Assembly: GCF_016086655.4 (NCBI RefSeq) | Contig: NC_052142.2 | Span: forward strand, 8,374,422 to 8,438,421 | Length of the DNA: 64,000 nt | Source of the DNA: Lepeophtheirus salmonis | Taxonomy: Eukaryota > Arthropoda > Copepoda > Siphonostomatoida > Caligidae | Reading direction: 5' to 3' | In this document: one piece after another, positions 36,100 through 49,700 of the stretch | Layout: the number at the start of each line of letters is the position of its first letter | Numbering within the stretch: the stretch's first letter is position 1 | Made by a program: the position numbers and the translations under genes | Notes under the pieces: generated by a model | Databases searched by the model: none | What the model saw: only the letters and a program-made list of their open reading frames with translations | Told to the model about the DNA's origin: nothing

Positions 36100-39000
36100 G
36101 ACGATGATTCTGTAGAGGATCTGGAGGAATTTATGTATAGGGGCAATGGTTAACGAGATCAGAAGTCACTATCATATACCTTGACATGAAGAGGCACTTG
36201 CACATTCAACGATCCTTCCATTAAAGGGTACAATATCCACTGACCGAGTGAAGCACTTGTTCAAGGGGTCTCACCTCAAGAGTAGAGATCCCTTTGACGT
36301 GAGTATCAGAAGACATGTGAATTGTATATATTTCTAAAAGCAAGAAGGATGGATGGATCCATTCATCCAATTGTTCTGGAGGAGAAATCCATCCAAATGA
36401 CCATGAATGAAATGTCTTTCCATGAAGATCCAAATCCTTACTTCTCTCACCTCTCTCCTTCTGCTATAAGTCTCCCTTTATATATTCTCAGGGCAAGCGC
36501 GTTACAAGGCAAAAACGTCACTAGTAGAACCCATAAATTCATTTAGCAAGCTAATATGACAATGAATTCGAACTAGTTGTTCTAATTAAATAATCTGTTG
36601 CTCCATATACTCCGAAAAGAGACAATATGGAGACAGAAAAAATATAGATATGAAACTGTCTCCATAAAGTCCAGGAACCCATAGAACTGTAAAGCAGTTC
36701 GACTTGATGATTTGATCATAGAGGGTCGTACTTATATTATGTCACGGAAGACAATTAGAGAGAAGTCAAGGTGAAAATCTCCTTCCATTGGGTTTCTTGA
36801 AGAGGCATTTCATCTGTTCTATGATGAAAGACAATTTTGTTGAATGAATTGGCTCCAAGTCTCGGGATGCATGTAGTTTGTTCAATAAGCCCCTGATTAT
36901 TTCCTAAGTTTTTTCGTTATTCACAAACTCTTTTGATCCTAAATACGCAGCAACGTTGATTTTTTTCAGTTACTGATTTGATGACATTAGCCTTTGTGGT
37001 AAGAAAGTAGGAGACTGAATTATTGCTTAGCGTATGATGCCCATGAGGTCTTCTTGGAGTTCGAGGATAGCCTTAATATTGAGGCCCCTACATTCAGACA
37101 CTTCCAGCATAACATAGTTCGATCTGAGGGATTTCATTAGTATAAATACCGACGGTAATGTTTCAAGTAACAACTTATCATACAGCTCGTTAACGGTTAG
37201 TGCCTCTTCTTCCCCCAAAATTTTGAGCTCCAAGGCTTCCTGACACTCATTTTTGAGCTGGAGTCGTAGGCCACTAGTGGATGCTCGCGTGGGTCAAGGA
37301 AGAGGTGGAGGAGAAGGTTTGGCCACACTCAAGGCACAACGTCCTTGTTGAGTCTTCCAAAAAGTTTACTAAATTCAATTAAGTACATTTGTCAATCCTG
37401 GAATTAGTTCTATATTTTAATTTTAACATAACTTCGGCCTTTATTTAAAGCTAGAACATATTTTTGAGCTTGTGGCCATGAAAGCCTACCTTAGTTCCAG
37501 TTGCTGATCAAGTAGATGGACACTACTCTGTGTTCAGTCAACCAAATGAGTAATATAATCCGATTTCGTGAGATGGAGGCTGTACAGTCTTGAATTTTTA
37601 GTAATTGTCTACATTTTTGGAATTCATTTAGAGACACACTTTCTATCTTGGAACAGCTCTCTCCCATTTGGATTCAAGTTCCAGATTAGGAGGGACATTG
37701 AAACTTGGAAAATTAATTTATAAGATTTTAAGAGTTTTGGGGGTGTAGTTATAACTCTGAAGACATCCAGTGGCACTGCACTTCTGTGCCATCACCTTAA
37801 ACTTAACAGTCACGATCGGAGTCCTCAAGCTATAAGTATAGTATCAGTCAAAACTAAAAACTATGACTAATCAATTTGAAAATCAAGCCGTGTCTCGGAG
37901 CAGGCGCGCCTTTTTTATTTATTTCATGTAGACCAGATAGCTTTAGATGTCCATGATTTTGGTTAAGGACTTCCATAAGGCAGTGTGTGTGAGGTGGATG
38001 ACAGAACTGTATATTATTCGGGGAACAATACATGCCGAGTATGTCTGTCGTACATGCTACAAGCTGTAATTCTGAGATTACTTGGAAGTTTATTCTGGAT
38101 CCATCGTGTTACATTTCTAGACATTCTTCTTTAGTGTCAATGATGCAGTATTTTTCATTTAGCAGGGCTGGTATTGGCCAAAATTTCATTAATTTCATTT
38201 TTACTTTCTCAAGATAGATCGGTATATGTAATGTGGCGTGCATTAATTAATCGTTTTCATCCCTCCACAGGTCAAAGTCCTATAAGAAGATTTGAGATTC
38301 TTCTAGTATACGACGGATATAGCCGCCTTTGTGTGAGTTATTTAACAGTTTCTTCTAGATCTATGTTCTTTATTTCGGTTTTATTGATGAAAGTCTAAAT
38401 CGCCGTCTTATAGCTTACTCTACTAGTAGTTGGACTTGTTGGTTAGTGTCCTGGGGTTCGGCCCTATTTTTAAAAATCGTCATTACCATGTTTATTCCGT
38501 AATAGGATTTTTTTAATTATTTCAGTTTCTTCCATATTGAAGATTTTCTTCATCCTGACGCGGTTGTCTCCGAGAAACAACTTGATCCCTTGATCGTTCT
38601 TGTCTAAAATATTTGTACTCACTCTGTCCTGTTCTGTTTATAGCTACTGCAGAGCTGCCAAATATTAGTAAAGACGCTATTCCTACAATAAACATCGTAA
38701 TTGATCCTTCTCCCTGTAATTTATGTTCTTATATTTTTCTTTTTTTTAAATAAATATAAAGTGTTTTTATAATATTTTTTATAGGCTTTCACGGGTTTCC
38801 AGCATAGGATTTGAGCCTGTCCTGTAACTGTATTCTTGAACGTTGGTGTCTGTATAGCAATCGAGATTATATTAATCATTTCTTGGAATTCGGGGAGGGC
38901 TATCTTGATCTTCACGTGTGCATAAGAGATGCTGGTTATATTTTCTTATTTGTGGTAAACCCACCCAACTTCATGCCTTCTATATGTTTGAACTGAGGCA

Positions 39001-39190
39001 TATCTGGAGATTGAGATGTTACAGCAACAGCCCATAATTTTTTTATCTTGACATTTATTCAGTATTCATATATTTTCAGATTTTAAAAGAAAAAAGACAA
39101 CAGAAACAAACAAAATGAAACATGCAAATGGAATAATAAACAGATGCATGTAAAAATGACAACTATATTATAAAATAATTGATATTATAA
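36100..39190. other. gene-poor stretch
   Basis: Open stretches at 36221-36546 (both strands), 37027-37233 (minus) and 38032-38398 (plus) show no recognisable domain. The minus-strand frame at 37233-37027 (MELKILGEEEALTVNELYDK) is the most protein-like, being rich in charged helix-formers, but stays isolated and unidentified. Confidence 0.4.
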
Positions 39191-39199
39191 ATAATTTAA

Positions 39200-40290
39200 A
39201 AAACTTGTGTAGAGCTTCACGATGCTTAAAACTCCACTTGTGTCTTTCTCTTTCTATATCCTTAAGACGTACAAAATATGCTGTGGTTTTGTAAGGGCAG
39301 CATTTTTGACTGTCTGTCCCACTAAAAAAGGTTAAAAAGTCATCGCTCGAGAGTTTGCACCCAAAAGAGTTATTTAAAACTGACAGAACGTCAGGGAACC
39401 TTGGGATTTATAGTTTTGTAAAGCTATTTTGTTTACAAAAGATGGGTATGTAGCAGCATCAGCAATAATACACATGACACTTCATAATTCCTTTTGAGGC
39501 TTCGCAGAATCTCTCTAGTCTTGCAGAGTAAGTGGAGAGTGTCTTTAAAACTAATTCACTCCATTGTAGGGATAAGTTTTATAATTTTGCCCTTGTTTCA
39601 TAAAAAACTTCTTGAGATGAACACTCCATAAATGATCATTATTCCAAAGTTGACCGATCCAATAAAGATTCAATCGATAACTGATAGGCCACCAAATTTA
39701 TTGGTGTTGTGTAGTCTTTTTGTGGATAAATTTCATTTTTTACTTAATTGGAAAAAATTCCTTTCAATATCACAAATTTCGTTAAAATATCAGCTTGAAA
39801 AGGAGTAACACATACAATATTTATAACTTTTGGTAAAATATAGGTATTCCATGCTATTTCCTTAACCCACATATTTAAAGTAAATGAATTAAAAAAGTTA
39901 ACAGCATTCATCGGTTTACAGCATTCATCAGTTTACAAATGATATCATCCTGATTCAATTCAACACTGCAGTTTTATTTTTCCAGTGATCTTACAAAGGG
40001 GTCATTCTTTTTGAAAAAGTTTGTTTGTATGGACTTAAAAGTTCCGTCTTTTCTGCATTAATTTCAAGGCCAGAGCATAGACAGTATGTTTTCAACATTT
40101 TTGTCACATTTCAAATGGATATGAAAGTTTGAAGTCGAGTACCAGTAAAAATTAAAGTCAAGTCATCTGCATAACATAAGCATTTTAAAAAAGATGATGA
40201 AGAATTAAAACGAATAATGATTTTTTCCATTTTGATGGATAAAAAGAATTGCAGAGCTCACGCCTCTTTTCTTATAAAATAAATTTTTTT
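39200..40290 (-). pseudogene. LINE reverse transcriptase relic with YADD
   Basis: On the minus strand, near 40190-40160, the sequence reads CLCYADDLTLIFTGTRLQTF, which contains the RT catalytic YADD box. GLEINAEKTEL follows about 30 residues later (near 40060), the usual next LINE RT block. Stops occur between and after them, and a further coherent piece (FLVGQTVKNAALTKPQHILY, near 39320) lies downstream, as expected for the thumb and C-terminal region. It is a 5'-truncated dead copy of a non-LTR element; the clade is not assigned. Confidence 0.75.
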
Positions 40291-41269
40291 GTGTTACATA
40301 TTGAAACCTCGTTTGAGTTTTGGACAGTATAACGCCAACCATTTGAATAATATAGTCTCCAAAAGCATAATAGTATAATATTGAACAACATTTTACAAAA
40401 GAATAATTAGTATTTATAAGAATATTTTTGATTTGTGGAGAATTTAAAAAAAATTATTTTTCTTATTTGCACATACAATATTCATATACATAAGAGGCTC
40501 TTCCGGATTTTGATCTTAACTTTATTGCTAACTGTGGCGGAAGTGGAGTTCTCTCATAATAGGCTTTGGTTTTTTGATCAGTGATAGCGGAAATGATAAT
40601 TTGTATGATTTTGTACCAATGGCAGTCGAATTTTGATTCAGGCTGTAGTCGCTTTCAGTTTCTGCCTCTTTTTCGGTGTTTTCAAAATTTTAGTATTCTC
40701 TTTTGCTTTGCAGCTATGACTTGGTTCCTACTCTTTGTTCAACAATTGGGGGAACGGGGGAAAAAATGAAGGAATGAATGGCGAACCGAAAGTTTTTACA
40801 AAATGAACAATTGAATGGAAAAAGGGTGAACGGGTATAAGCCTGTATATTATGACTCTCAAATAGCATATCGAAATAAAATTATATGTATGTTACCATCT
40901 GAGAAGACTTAGACGAAGGACACGGATTCGAATTAATAAAACGATTTCAATAATATGAAACCATTTTTAACGATTTACCTAGTTGTACTAATGATTGTAG
41001 CCATAAAATTTATATTACAAGAGATGATCCTGTGAGATCAAAACCAGATTCTGTCCCATTTATGATGAGATAGGTTTTAAAAGAAGAAATTGAAAATATA
41101 CTTGGAAGAATTGTTATAAGAGAGTCTATTTCTCCTGTTGCATCGCAAGAAGGGATTGTGAAGAAAAAAAGACGAAAGCAATCGAGTTTCTATATATTAT
41201 AGAAAACTTAATTGGTCTAATGCATTCTACTCATCACAAATGATGAAAATCCAGTGTAGATTGAGCTTG

Positions 41270-41335
41270 TTAAAAAAAAAATCAAAAATCAACATGGTAA
41301 CCCTGACAATTTGAAGAATGTCTTGGAGGAGGGAA
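41270..41335 (+). repeat. short dispersed repeat, copy 2
   Basis: Contains aaaaatcaacatggtaac followed by cctgaca and tcttggaggagg. It is the same family as 25385-25445 and 47945-48015, in the same orientation. Confidence 0.55.
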
Positions 41336-41739
41336 AAAAAACCCCTGAAGATGTTTCTTTAGCTGCTGCTAAGGGTAAATTCTTCCACCACCACTTCCAT
41401 GAACATCAAGGAGCCTTTCGAATATGTAAAATACACCCCGTTCATCATGTTGCTGGGTCAAAAGGCATTTTTAACTCTATTGCCGCCATGTTTCTAAGCA
41501 CCAAGGACATCTTCTAATATTATATGATACACAATGGTCCATTGGTTGTGCACAATCCATCCCTTAAAATCGGATATGTATAATACTTCATTAGTACAAA
41601 AAATGATAGAGAAATACAAGTATTATTCATAAATGCCTATAATATTTCTAAATATATAAATTTCTATTTAACACCATACATGAAATAAATATTTTATAAA
41701 AAAGTAAAAAGTATTTGTGTACAAGAGATGGTGAACAAC

Positions 41740-42507
41740 CTGTGGGACGGCGGTAGAGGTTTAACTACCTTGAGATCCAATACTTCACCTGTACAACCTG
41801 AGAGCTTGGGTTTATTTTTGGATATTAGAAGGGTTTCTGGATGCTCAGGGAAGCGGCAGCTGAAGAATTTAACCTACCTCAGCCCTAGGAGCTCTACTAC
41901 AGAATCCATGAGCCTGGGTTTATTCTAGCATATTCGAAGGGGTCCTTGATGCTCATAAACACGGTGGTAGCGTAGTCTAAACTAATTTTAGGCCCAGTAC
42001 TTCAACTGTACAACCTCATAGCTAGGTGTATTTTTGAATACTAAAAGGATTATTGGACGGTTAGAGAATCTGCAACGATGGAATTTCACCTACCTCAGGG
42101 CCAGGTGCTCACGTGCACAACCTGTTAGTCGGAGTGTGTTTTAGCATATAATAAAAGTGCCATAAATACTTAGAAAAGCGACAGCGGTAGAGTTTAAGCT
42201 GCTTTTGAGCCCAGCGCTTCACATGTAAAGCCTGTGGGCTGGTGGACATTAAATGGGGTATTTCATGGCAAGTTTCTTCATCATTCACTAATTTTATTAT
42301 CCAAATATAATATAGATTGCAATTAAATTGCATACGATCATAATGTAGTGTAATGAAATTACTCACAATCATATTACTTTTGTGATGTTGCTTCACGATG
42401 ATATTACCCACAGTAATTTTTGTCTCACAATGATAATGTACACGAAAATTTTACCACACAACGATTTTGTCTACAACCTTTTTAGCACAATCATTTTATA
42501 GTGAACC
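41740..42507 (+). mobile_element. partial long-TIR element, copy B
   Basis: Bases 41740-42240 hold about four or five units of the ~108-bp tandem repeat also found at 59.9-60.8 kb (cttcacctgtacaacct, then attagaagggt, gatgctcagggaagc). They are followed at 42290-42507 by the same terminal block as the complete element at 56.7-61.0 kb (cacaatcatattac, cacgatgatattaccc, acaacctttttagcacaatc). The outer end reads, inward, ggttcactataaaatgattg, agreeing with the left end of copy A. No left terminus was found, so this is a truncated copy. Confidence 0.75.
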
Positions 42508-43399
42508 ACTACTGGGTTGGGCTTATATAATGTTCATTTATGAATATAATTAATATAAAATATTTTTCTGCAAAAGAACAATAATTAATTTACCTATATT
42601 ACATATCTAAAATATGAACAAAACCTATTTATCATTATATCATTTTAAATTGAATTAAAATATGTAATTGTATATATCAATAAATTCAAAATCATTTTTC
42701 AGTCAAATGTCTCAAATGGTCGTTCGGCGAATAGTCCGTTTGACAAATTGTTTTTTGGCAAAAAAAGAGTCGCCCAAAAATCCGATAACGGGTTTTTACA
42801 TATTCCTAGCGTCGTGTGAACCTGCTTCTACATGCATTTCCATAAGAGGCAAAATAAAGCAAAAAATGAACGTGCTTCGGCTATAACGGATGATTAAGTC
42901 AATGTAAGATTACTCTATGCACAGAAAAACAGTCCTTTTCCTCTTACTTTTTTAGGATCAACGAGGGGCCATCCTTTCTATCTTATTATCATTATTAGAA
43001 TATTTACGTTGTGCCAACTCAAAATAGAGATAGAAGGACTTTTTGTCAAAGAAAAAAAAAAAATGAGGGATGGTTTTGTTTTGTTCAACAAAATATCTTC
43101 AATTTCTTTCAATAAGCTATTTTGATTGGCCCTACAGAGGCCCCTCTTATTATACTTATAGATTGCAATAATTTACGGACATAATGAAATTTAAAACAAA
43201 ACATGAGTCCCTGATTTAATAAGGTTTATCACCATACAAGCAATATTGAAAATATATCAAAATAAGAAAAAAATCCTAATTTATTTTTTTACTTCTATTT
43301 ACGGTAATTTTTGATACAGTAAATTTCTACTTTCTTCGCGAGTCGATGCTAGGATTTAATAATGAAGTGAGTATTGGAAACACTGATGTTTAATAAAGC

Positions 43400-44230
43400 A
43401 CTTTATTTGGAAATCTATATTGAAAGAACTCATCCTCTTTATACCTTTTGAGGTAAGTAGTCGATATTAAAGAGTGAGAATCTCCTTTGACTATTGTTTA
43501 TTTTAACTGAAAACTTGAAACACAAATAATAATACGAAAGTCTTGACTTTATTACAATATATAACTTTAATTGTTCTGGTTCATCAAACATGTATATATG
43601 TGATGTCCCTCCTCTTTCATCTTCAACAGCAAATAAGTTGATTTCATATAAACTTCGATATTGTCCTTCTTCTTTGAATAGGTGAATATGGAATGGATTT
43701 ACTTTCCAAAATATCCATTGTCAACAATTGAACTTCAATCCCTGTTATATTTAGCATAACTGACTCGTGTGTTGAATTCTTTCCTTTCCATTTTAACACA
43801 ATCAAAATTATTTTTTATGGAACTATTAGTTTTTAATGTCCAATCGTCTTAAAATTTATTAGGAATATTTTCTAAACAAGGAAGCCATAGTTTTTAACTA
43901 TCATCAAATATATGGCAAACATCACTCTGCCTTCCCAAAATTCATAATTGTGGACTTGCGGTCTTCTGATACTTTATAAATGCATTGTTAAAGGAATATC
44001 TTTCATAACCAACATCCTCATATAATTGAATATAGTTCTGGTATCGATTTCTCTTCTCTAATGATTTAGAAATGGAACACCTTGAAGTCGGAATGAGAAG
44101 GTAGACTCCCATAAATTAAAAAGCCATGTTCATTCATGAATTTTTCAAGAAAAACTTGATATCTTCACGTCGCAAATAAATATATCTATTGTAAGGGTTG
44201 TTAGATGCTTTACCAAAAGTGTGTTATTTG
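43400..44230 (-). pseudogene. decayed coding sequence, family unknown
   Basis: The minus strand shows long coherent reading stretches with only scattered stops: GKASNNPYNRYIYLRREDIK near 44210, SLEKRNRYQNYIQLYEDVGY and FNNAFIKYQKTASPQL near 44060-43940, CVKMERKEFNTRVSYAKYN near 43790, and after a frame shift FKEEGQYRSLYEINLFAVED then SHIYMFDEPEQLKLYIV near 43680-43560. The amino-acid composition is protein-like and unlike neighbouring noise. I do not recognise the family. A dead transposon gene or a pseudogene of a lineage-specific gene are both possible. Confidence 0.4.
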
Positions 44231-44269
44231 AGGCCCTAATTTGGAATTGCATCCCACTTCAAAAAAATT

Positions 44270-45090
44270 AACCAATTATTTCTTATTATTCCTCATTCTC
44301 ACAACAACGTGTGGCGTCATGGTGGAAAGGTAGAATATCGACATAAGAGGCTGAAGAAATTTTGTCAGACAACCTTAATATTATAAGTAATACCTAATAA
44401 AATATCATTTACTAACATTATAAAAATTGCGTCTAAAAGTAATAATTGCCACTGCTTAGAATATATTTGTAAAGAATATTGAAATAACAAAAATAATATT
44501 GATCTCAGTGACTGAAGCTATACCGTATCACCTCGATTTATTCTTATGACAACTCCGTTTAATAAATATCTGAAGCAATGAATATGATAAATTATATTTG
44601 AAAGGTAACAACGGGGACAACTAAAATCACATTAATCATTTAAAGGCTTTAAATTATTTTTAATGTTCCTTATTATATCATCTTATCCCACAAATTTGAA
44701 CGTAAATATCTTAGTGGGTCAAATATTTCTATAAACAATTTGGCCTTTAATATTTATAGAGGAAATAAATATAAGGGGAATTTCTCAATCTTTTGATTTT
44801 TATTCAAACAACATTTTTAGTTAACACAGAACACTTATAAAATTAAAAATACCTTATAATTGAAACAATCATAAAATTATTATTCTTCTAACTCTAAAAT
44901 TTTGACCATTTGCACATCTCTAAATATTCTACTCTACAATATAGGTCTTAGTAAAGGGCTCAAGGTAAAGAGTAGACGCTCAATGCAAGGAAGGTAGGGT
45001 TTAGTAGTTCTCAATTATAATTGCCTTAAAATTAGAAGCTGCTCAATCATCCTCCAGCTAGGTACGCCACCAGTGTGTGTAGGGGGGCGC
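44270..45090. other. gene-free stretch
   Basis: AT-rich sequence with no open frame or repeat recognised. Confidence 0.5.
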
Positions 45091-45097
45091 GGGGGAG

Positions 45098-45290
45098 TAA
45101 TGTAATCGGGCTTGCTAGAATTTTCAATTTAATGTTTCATAACGACTGCTGGGAAGGAAAAACAGATTTTGACAAAACATGCAAACACTCATATATTATG
45201 ACGTCAATATTAAAAGCATGGTGGAAGTCAAACATCAGCTGCACACGCGTTATGGTATAACGTTGTATTTCTATTAATCTTGCTGTGTTT
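45098..45290 (+). repeat. dispersed repeat, uninterrupted copy
   Basis: An uninterrupted copy of the repeat split by the hAT insertion at 25.86 kb. It shows the order gtggaagtcaaacat, cgcgttatggtataac, tatttctattaatcttg without the insertion. An inverted copy lies at about 52340-52530. Confidence 0.75.
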
Positions 45291-45974
45291 TAGATTGAAT
45301 TGTTTATTTTTTGCTTGACTGCTCTTTCCCGAGAGTCTTTTAGCTTTTAGTTGGTCATTAAAAGGAAGAAATAAAAGAATGTACACTCCATTTATAGATG
45401 AAGTAATACTGAAATGAATATTGAACGATATTTTTAGTGTGTGCTTATTTTGACTGGAGTGCGAAATAAATTTCTCATATTATTAAAGTAAATGCTGTAA
45501 GTTGAAACTTATGGGTCATCCCTTACCATTTTTAATAAATTTTTTTTTAATTGATAAAAATCTTAACCATGAAAAAATTATAATTTGAATGACATGGAAT
45601 ATTTAATATATATTTAACATAACTTCAAATTGAAATACATTTGTTATTTATAAAGATGTATTCATGTAAGGAAAACAAACAAACTAGATATAGCGATTAG
45701 AAAAGGAAAAGCAGTTGATGTGGGTCCTCTTTCTTCTTTTTTGTGGATTACACTGTCCGACTGCAAAAATGGTACAAACACATTATATGCTTTCTTTAAT
45801 AGAATTTGATCCCCTGATTCCATATATGGCCTTATTTTTTCTCTCATAGTCTCGTGGCCTTCAGAAAAAGGTCATAATTTTTTTTGTCTATTTTTAAGGT
45901 TCAAATACATTATGCAAATATATTTTAAAGCCAAATGTAATAAAAATTCTAAAATCATTATTAAGATGTCTGCA

Positions 45975-46290
45975 TCATACTTTTAACTCGAGTTATCTTT
46001 GTTTAAAGGTGAAAATAGGTGCTTTTTGTTCAGAGGCTCATAGCTTCAAGACGAATAAATTCAAAAAGCTTAAAAATATTGAACTCGATAGCTGAAAGTA
46101 TGAACTTTAATTTAAAAAAAAGAGCCAAATTAATAAATTTTGATAGCAGTAATTCATTTTCTCCCACAAAATTATATAACAGGTAGCTGATATTAACAAA
46201 CACCTTAATTCCATATGTATCGCTCCTGCCTTCTCCTTGCACTTTTACACAAATTCCATCTTTAGTTATGTTCAATATACTCTTTAAGAG
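45975..46290 (+). repeat. dispersed repeat family (also 47.85 and, inverted, 50.9 kb)
   Basis: The parts with actcgagttatctttgttta, ggtgcttttt and gctcatagctt reappear inverted at about 50920-51030. The part with agcagtaattcattttc, ccacaaaattatataacag and agctga reappears directly at about 47840-47920. The three loci lie in and just before the DM13 gene and probably come from one transposon family. Confidence 0.6.
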
Positions 46291-46741
46291 AAAAATGAAC
46301 TAATTCACAATAGAATCAGATATTTATTTAAAAAAAAAAAAAATCTGAAGTATTTTTGAAACACTTTTTACACTACCGTTAAACAAAAAAAAACACCCGC
46401 TTTCCATATTCATATCAGAGTTCCTTTAGTTATTTGGTATTCCTTAAGTATTGGAAGATAATTTTAGAATATTTTTCCTTTTCTTCATTAGAGATTTTTT
46501 TTTGTCAATATGACAGGAGAGATTTGTTGAAATAAGAAGAGAAGCTTTCTTCACAAACAGTAAGAGTATATATTTTTACAGAATAGTGTCTGAATAGTCT
46601 TTCATAATCAATTTTGCTATTAATGGTTAATTTCCTGGTTTATAAAAAAATGATTTTATAGAATATTAAGAATATAGCAACAATGGAATTGTTTGGTGAT
46701 AAAAAAATAATATTTCTTTATACATTTAAGTGTTTTTAAAT

Positions 46742-49700
46742 ATGAAAAAGAAAACTATTTTGGGATTAGTATCCCTTTTGATTTTTAAAATTTCTGATTC
46801 TCTAAAAAGTTCAAATATTAATGAAAATAATAAGAGTTCCAATCGGCCAATATATTTTAATCCACATGGAAATCTTCAAAGACAGTCTTTTAGTGTGTAT
46901 GAAAACATAAATCAACACAATGTAGTTGAAGAAATACAACTTCGACAATTACAACGGCAAAATTCACAACATGATAATTATTATGATCACTTTGATAAAA
47001 ATTATGGAGTTCTAATAGGTAGAATGTCCCCTAGAGCACATGGAATTCATGGATTAGTAAGTTAATAGAAAAAAAAATCAGTTTTATAATTATATTATTT
47101 TTATGATAATGATTAACAATAAAAATATCAGATTATCGTTTAAATTAAAGGCCTTTGTTTGAATGATACATTTTTAGAACTTAACCTGTAAGTGAATTAC
47201 TGTGGTTTATTTTGTCATATAAGCTCTAAATTAAATTATTTAATTACGGTTAGCATGTAAAATTAAAAATACTTAAGTACTTTAACTCATTAAAAAATTG
47301 AATTAGAAATTAATTGTTCTGTGTAGTCAATTCCTACATGAAAGAAGTATCTAACTAAAAGCATTTTCATAAAAGTAATTTTTTTCTATGTTATAATTTT
47401 CTAATTATAGTTACATAATAAATGCAGTTTCTGAATAGTAAAGAAATTTAAGTAAATCTTTCAGATTTTCCCCCAGTTATATAGTGCACAATTCACATTG
47501 GATCTTTTATAATATTACTATGTATTTATTAAGAACTTTGGGATGATGTTTGAGATTATAAACTTTCATTTGTTTTTTTAACCGCAGGGCATTTGTAAGA
47601 CTTTTTGTTTTCATTCTAAATTGCTCATAGTTAGTTTGATTTCGACTCACCAAAATTGGACACAACATACCTACATAGTGGTATTTTGAGTATCTTTACA
47701 GATTATACAAATCATTATTTTTTACAGAATTTGTAGGTATTAAAATGTGAACTGTAAAGTGTTGAAACTGTAGCCTTAGCCGGAGAAAGTTTCCGTTACC
47801 CTGATATTTAATTTGAAGAATGTTAGAGAGGAGGATAGCTTCTATAGCAGTAATTCATTTTCACCTGCTAAAATCATATAACAGACAGCTGAGGGTAACA
47901 ACATTCTTAATTCATTATTAACATGAAAATCGTGTGTATTTTGGTATGTTAAAAAAAATAAACCGAAAATCAACATGGTAACCCTGAAAATTGAAAGAAT
48001 GTTTCGGAGGAGACAAGTATAGCTGTCATGACCAAGTATCCTATATATAAGGTCGTGGTATTTCAGTCAACACTGCTAACCAGGCAGATAACGTCACGAA
48101 CGGGATAAAAATCAAAATAAACTCAGTGATACTTCATACTTTACTTGACTGAGAATTAATAAATTACTTTCCAATATAATTATAAAACATCCCTTGCATC
48201 TTAATAATAATGGACTTGAATCTACATGGAGAGAAGGTAACCAAGTTTATGAAAGATATTTCGTTAGAGTTTTACTATAAATAATTCATTATTTAGGTGG
48301 AATCTCCTGAGTCCAACCCTATGAAAAAAATTGTCATAAAATATGTTGCAAATGTCCTGATGGTGTCATATACCACAATTTTCCAAAGAACATGGTTCGA
48401 CAGAGGATTGGGAAGAATCTTTGCAAGAGGAAGGATACATTTAAAGCAGAAAATGCACAAGTGTTTAGTATGCACTTTAATGATTGAAGCTACAATAGGG
48501 ACCTGGAACATGAGCTTCTTAATTTGACTCCCAGAAAGAGGCTAAAAACAGATGCACTACCAAGTCTGCTACTTCTTACTTCCACTGTTCCTAAGCCTGA
48601 GGATCAATTTGATACAAAGCTCCCGAAGAATTTGCAAGAATCAGCATCCTCTGAAACTCCCAGAATGTCGATAATCAAGTTGAAGACCAAGTAGATTTTG
48701 TTTCACCTCGTTCCAGGAGGGAAAGGAGGTGGCAGAACAAACAAATGGTAACCAATTTTTTGATAAAGGAACCGGACCAAAAGAATAAGGATATTGGGAT
48801 ACAGACTGAACATTCCCTTTTTCTGGAAAATACTGATAATCTCAAAGCAGAATTAAAGAATACGAAAGCAGATTTATGGAAAAAAAAAGTAAAGCTAAAC
48901 ATTGTCACAAAGAAACTCGAGCGACTTGAAGCGAAAGAAAATAAAATTTTTCATAGGATATTGGATAAAATACAGGGTAAATGTTCATTTACTATTACCT
49001 ATTAAACACTTAAATAATACCCTCAACTGAAAGTAAAGTGATTCTAGAATATGAATACAAATGGTGTAAACAAAACTGTAGACATAATAAGACTCTCTGA
49101 TCATTACTAAAAGACTTGGACGTATCTCACTTCTACATAAGTTTCTAAGAAATTCATTTTTAGTTGAAGGCATTATGATAACTAACGGTAATTGAGTATT
49201 TACTTTTATTATTTTGCTGATTTAAGGTCATATCATAGTTATATATTTTTAGAGATGTGCAGATATAGCAAGCTTTTGGATAATGATTGTGATATGTATC
49301 CGACAATATAAATACTATCCCTTGCTGGTGTTGAAATCTTCTAGAGAAAACTATATAGCAGGGGAGATTTCCACATAATGTTCTCAATTGGCATATCATA
49401 TTGATCTACTTTCAGGGAGAATATTTTAGAAATTATTCTTTCTTTGGCTTTGTATGAATTGACTTGAACAAGTTGAATTGTGTCAAATAAGGAGACTATT
49501 TACGTTTCAGTAGTATCCTTTGAATATTTGTTTAATAAACAATTTTTCAGTGAAGTAAAATTAAGTATATTCACTAATTTATTTTTGTTGATATTGGCAT
49601 CACAGATAGATAAGACGAGAAGAATTCACTTATTTGCACTAGCTAGAACAATTTTTTAAATTTTAGAGGCAGATATCTTAAATCGATTTATGTACCATGC

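Noticed and set aside
38440..38470. ggttcggccc resembling a tRNA T-arm
   Set aside because: No matching acceptor, D or anticodon arms around it; no tRNA or SINE could be built.
45662..45847. 61-codon minus-strand frame with a hydrophobic end
   Set aside because: Isolated, no domain, and no splice partner; likely chance.
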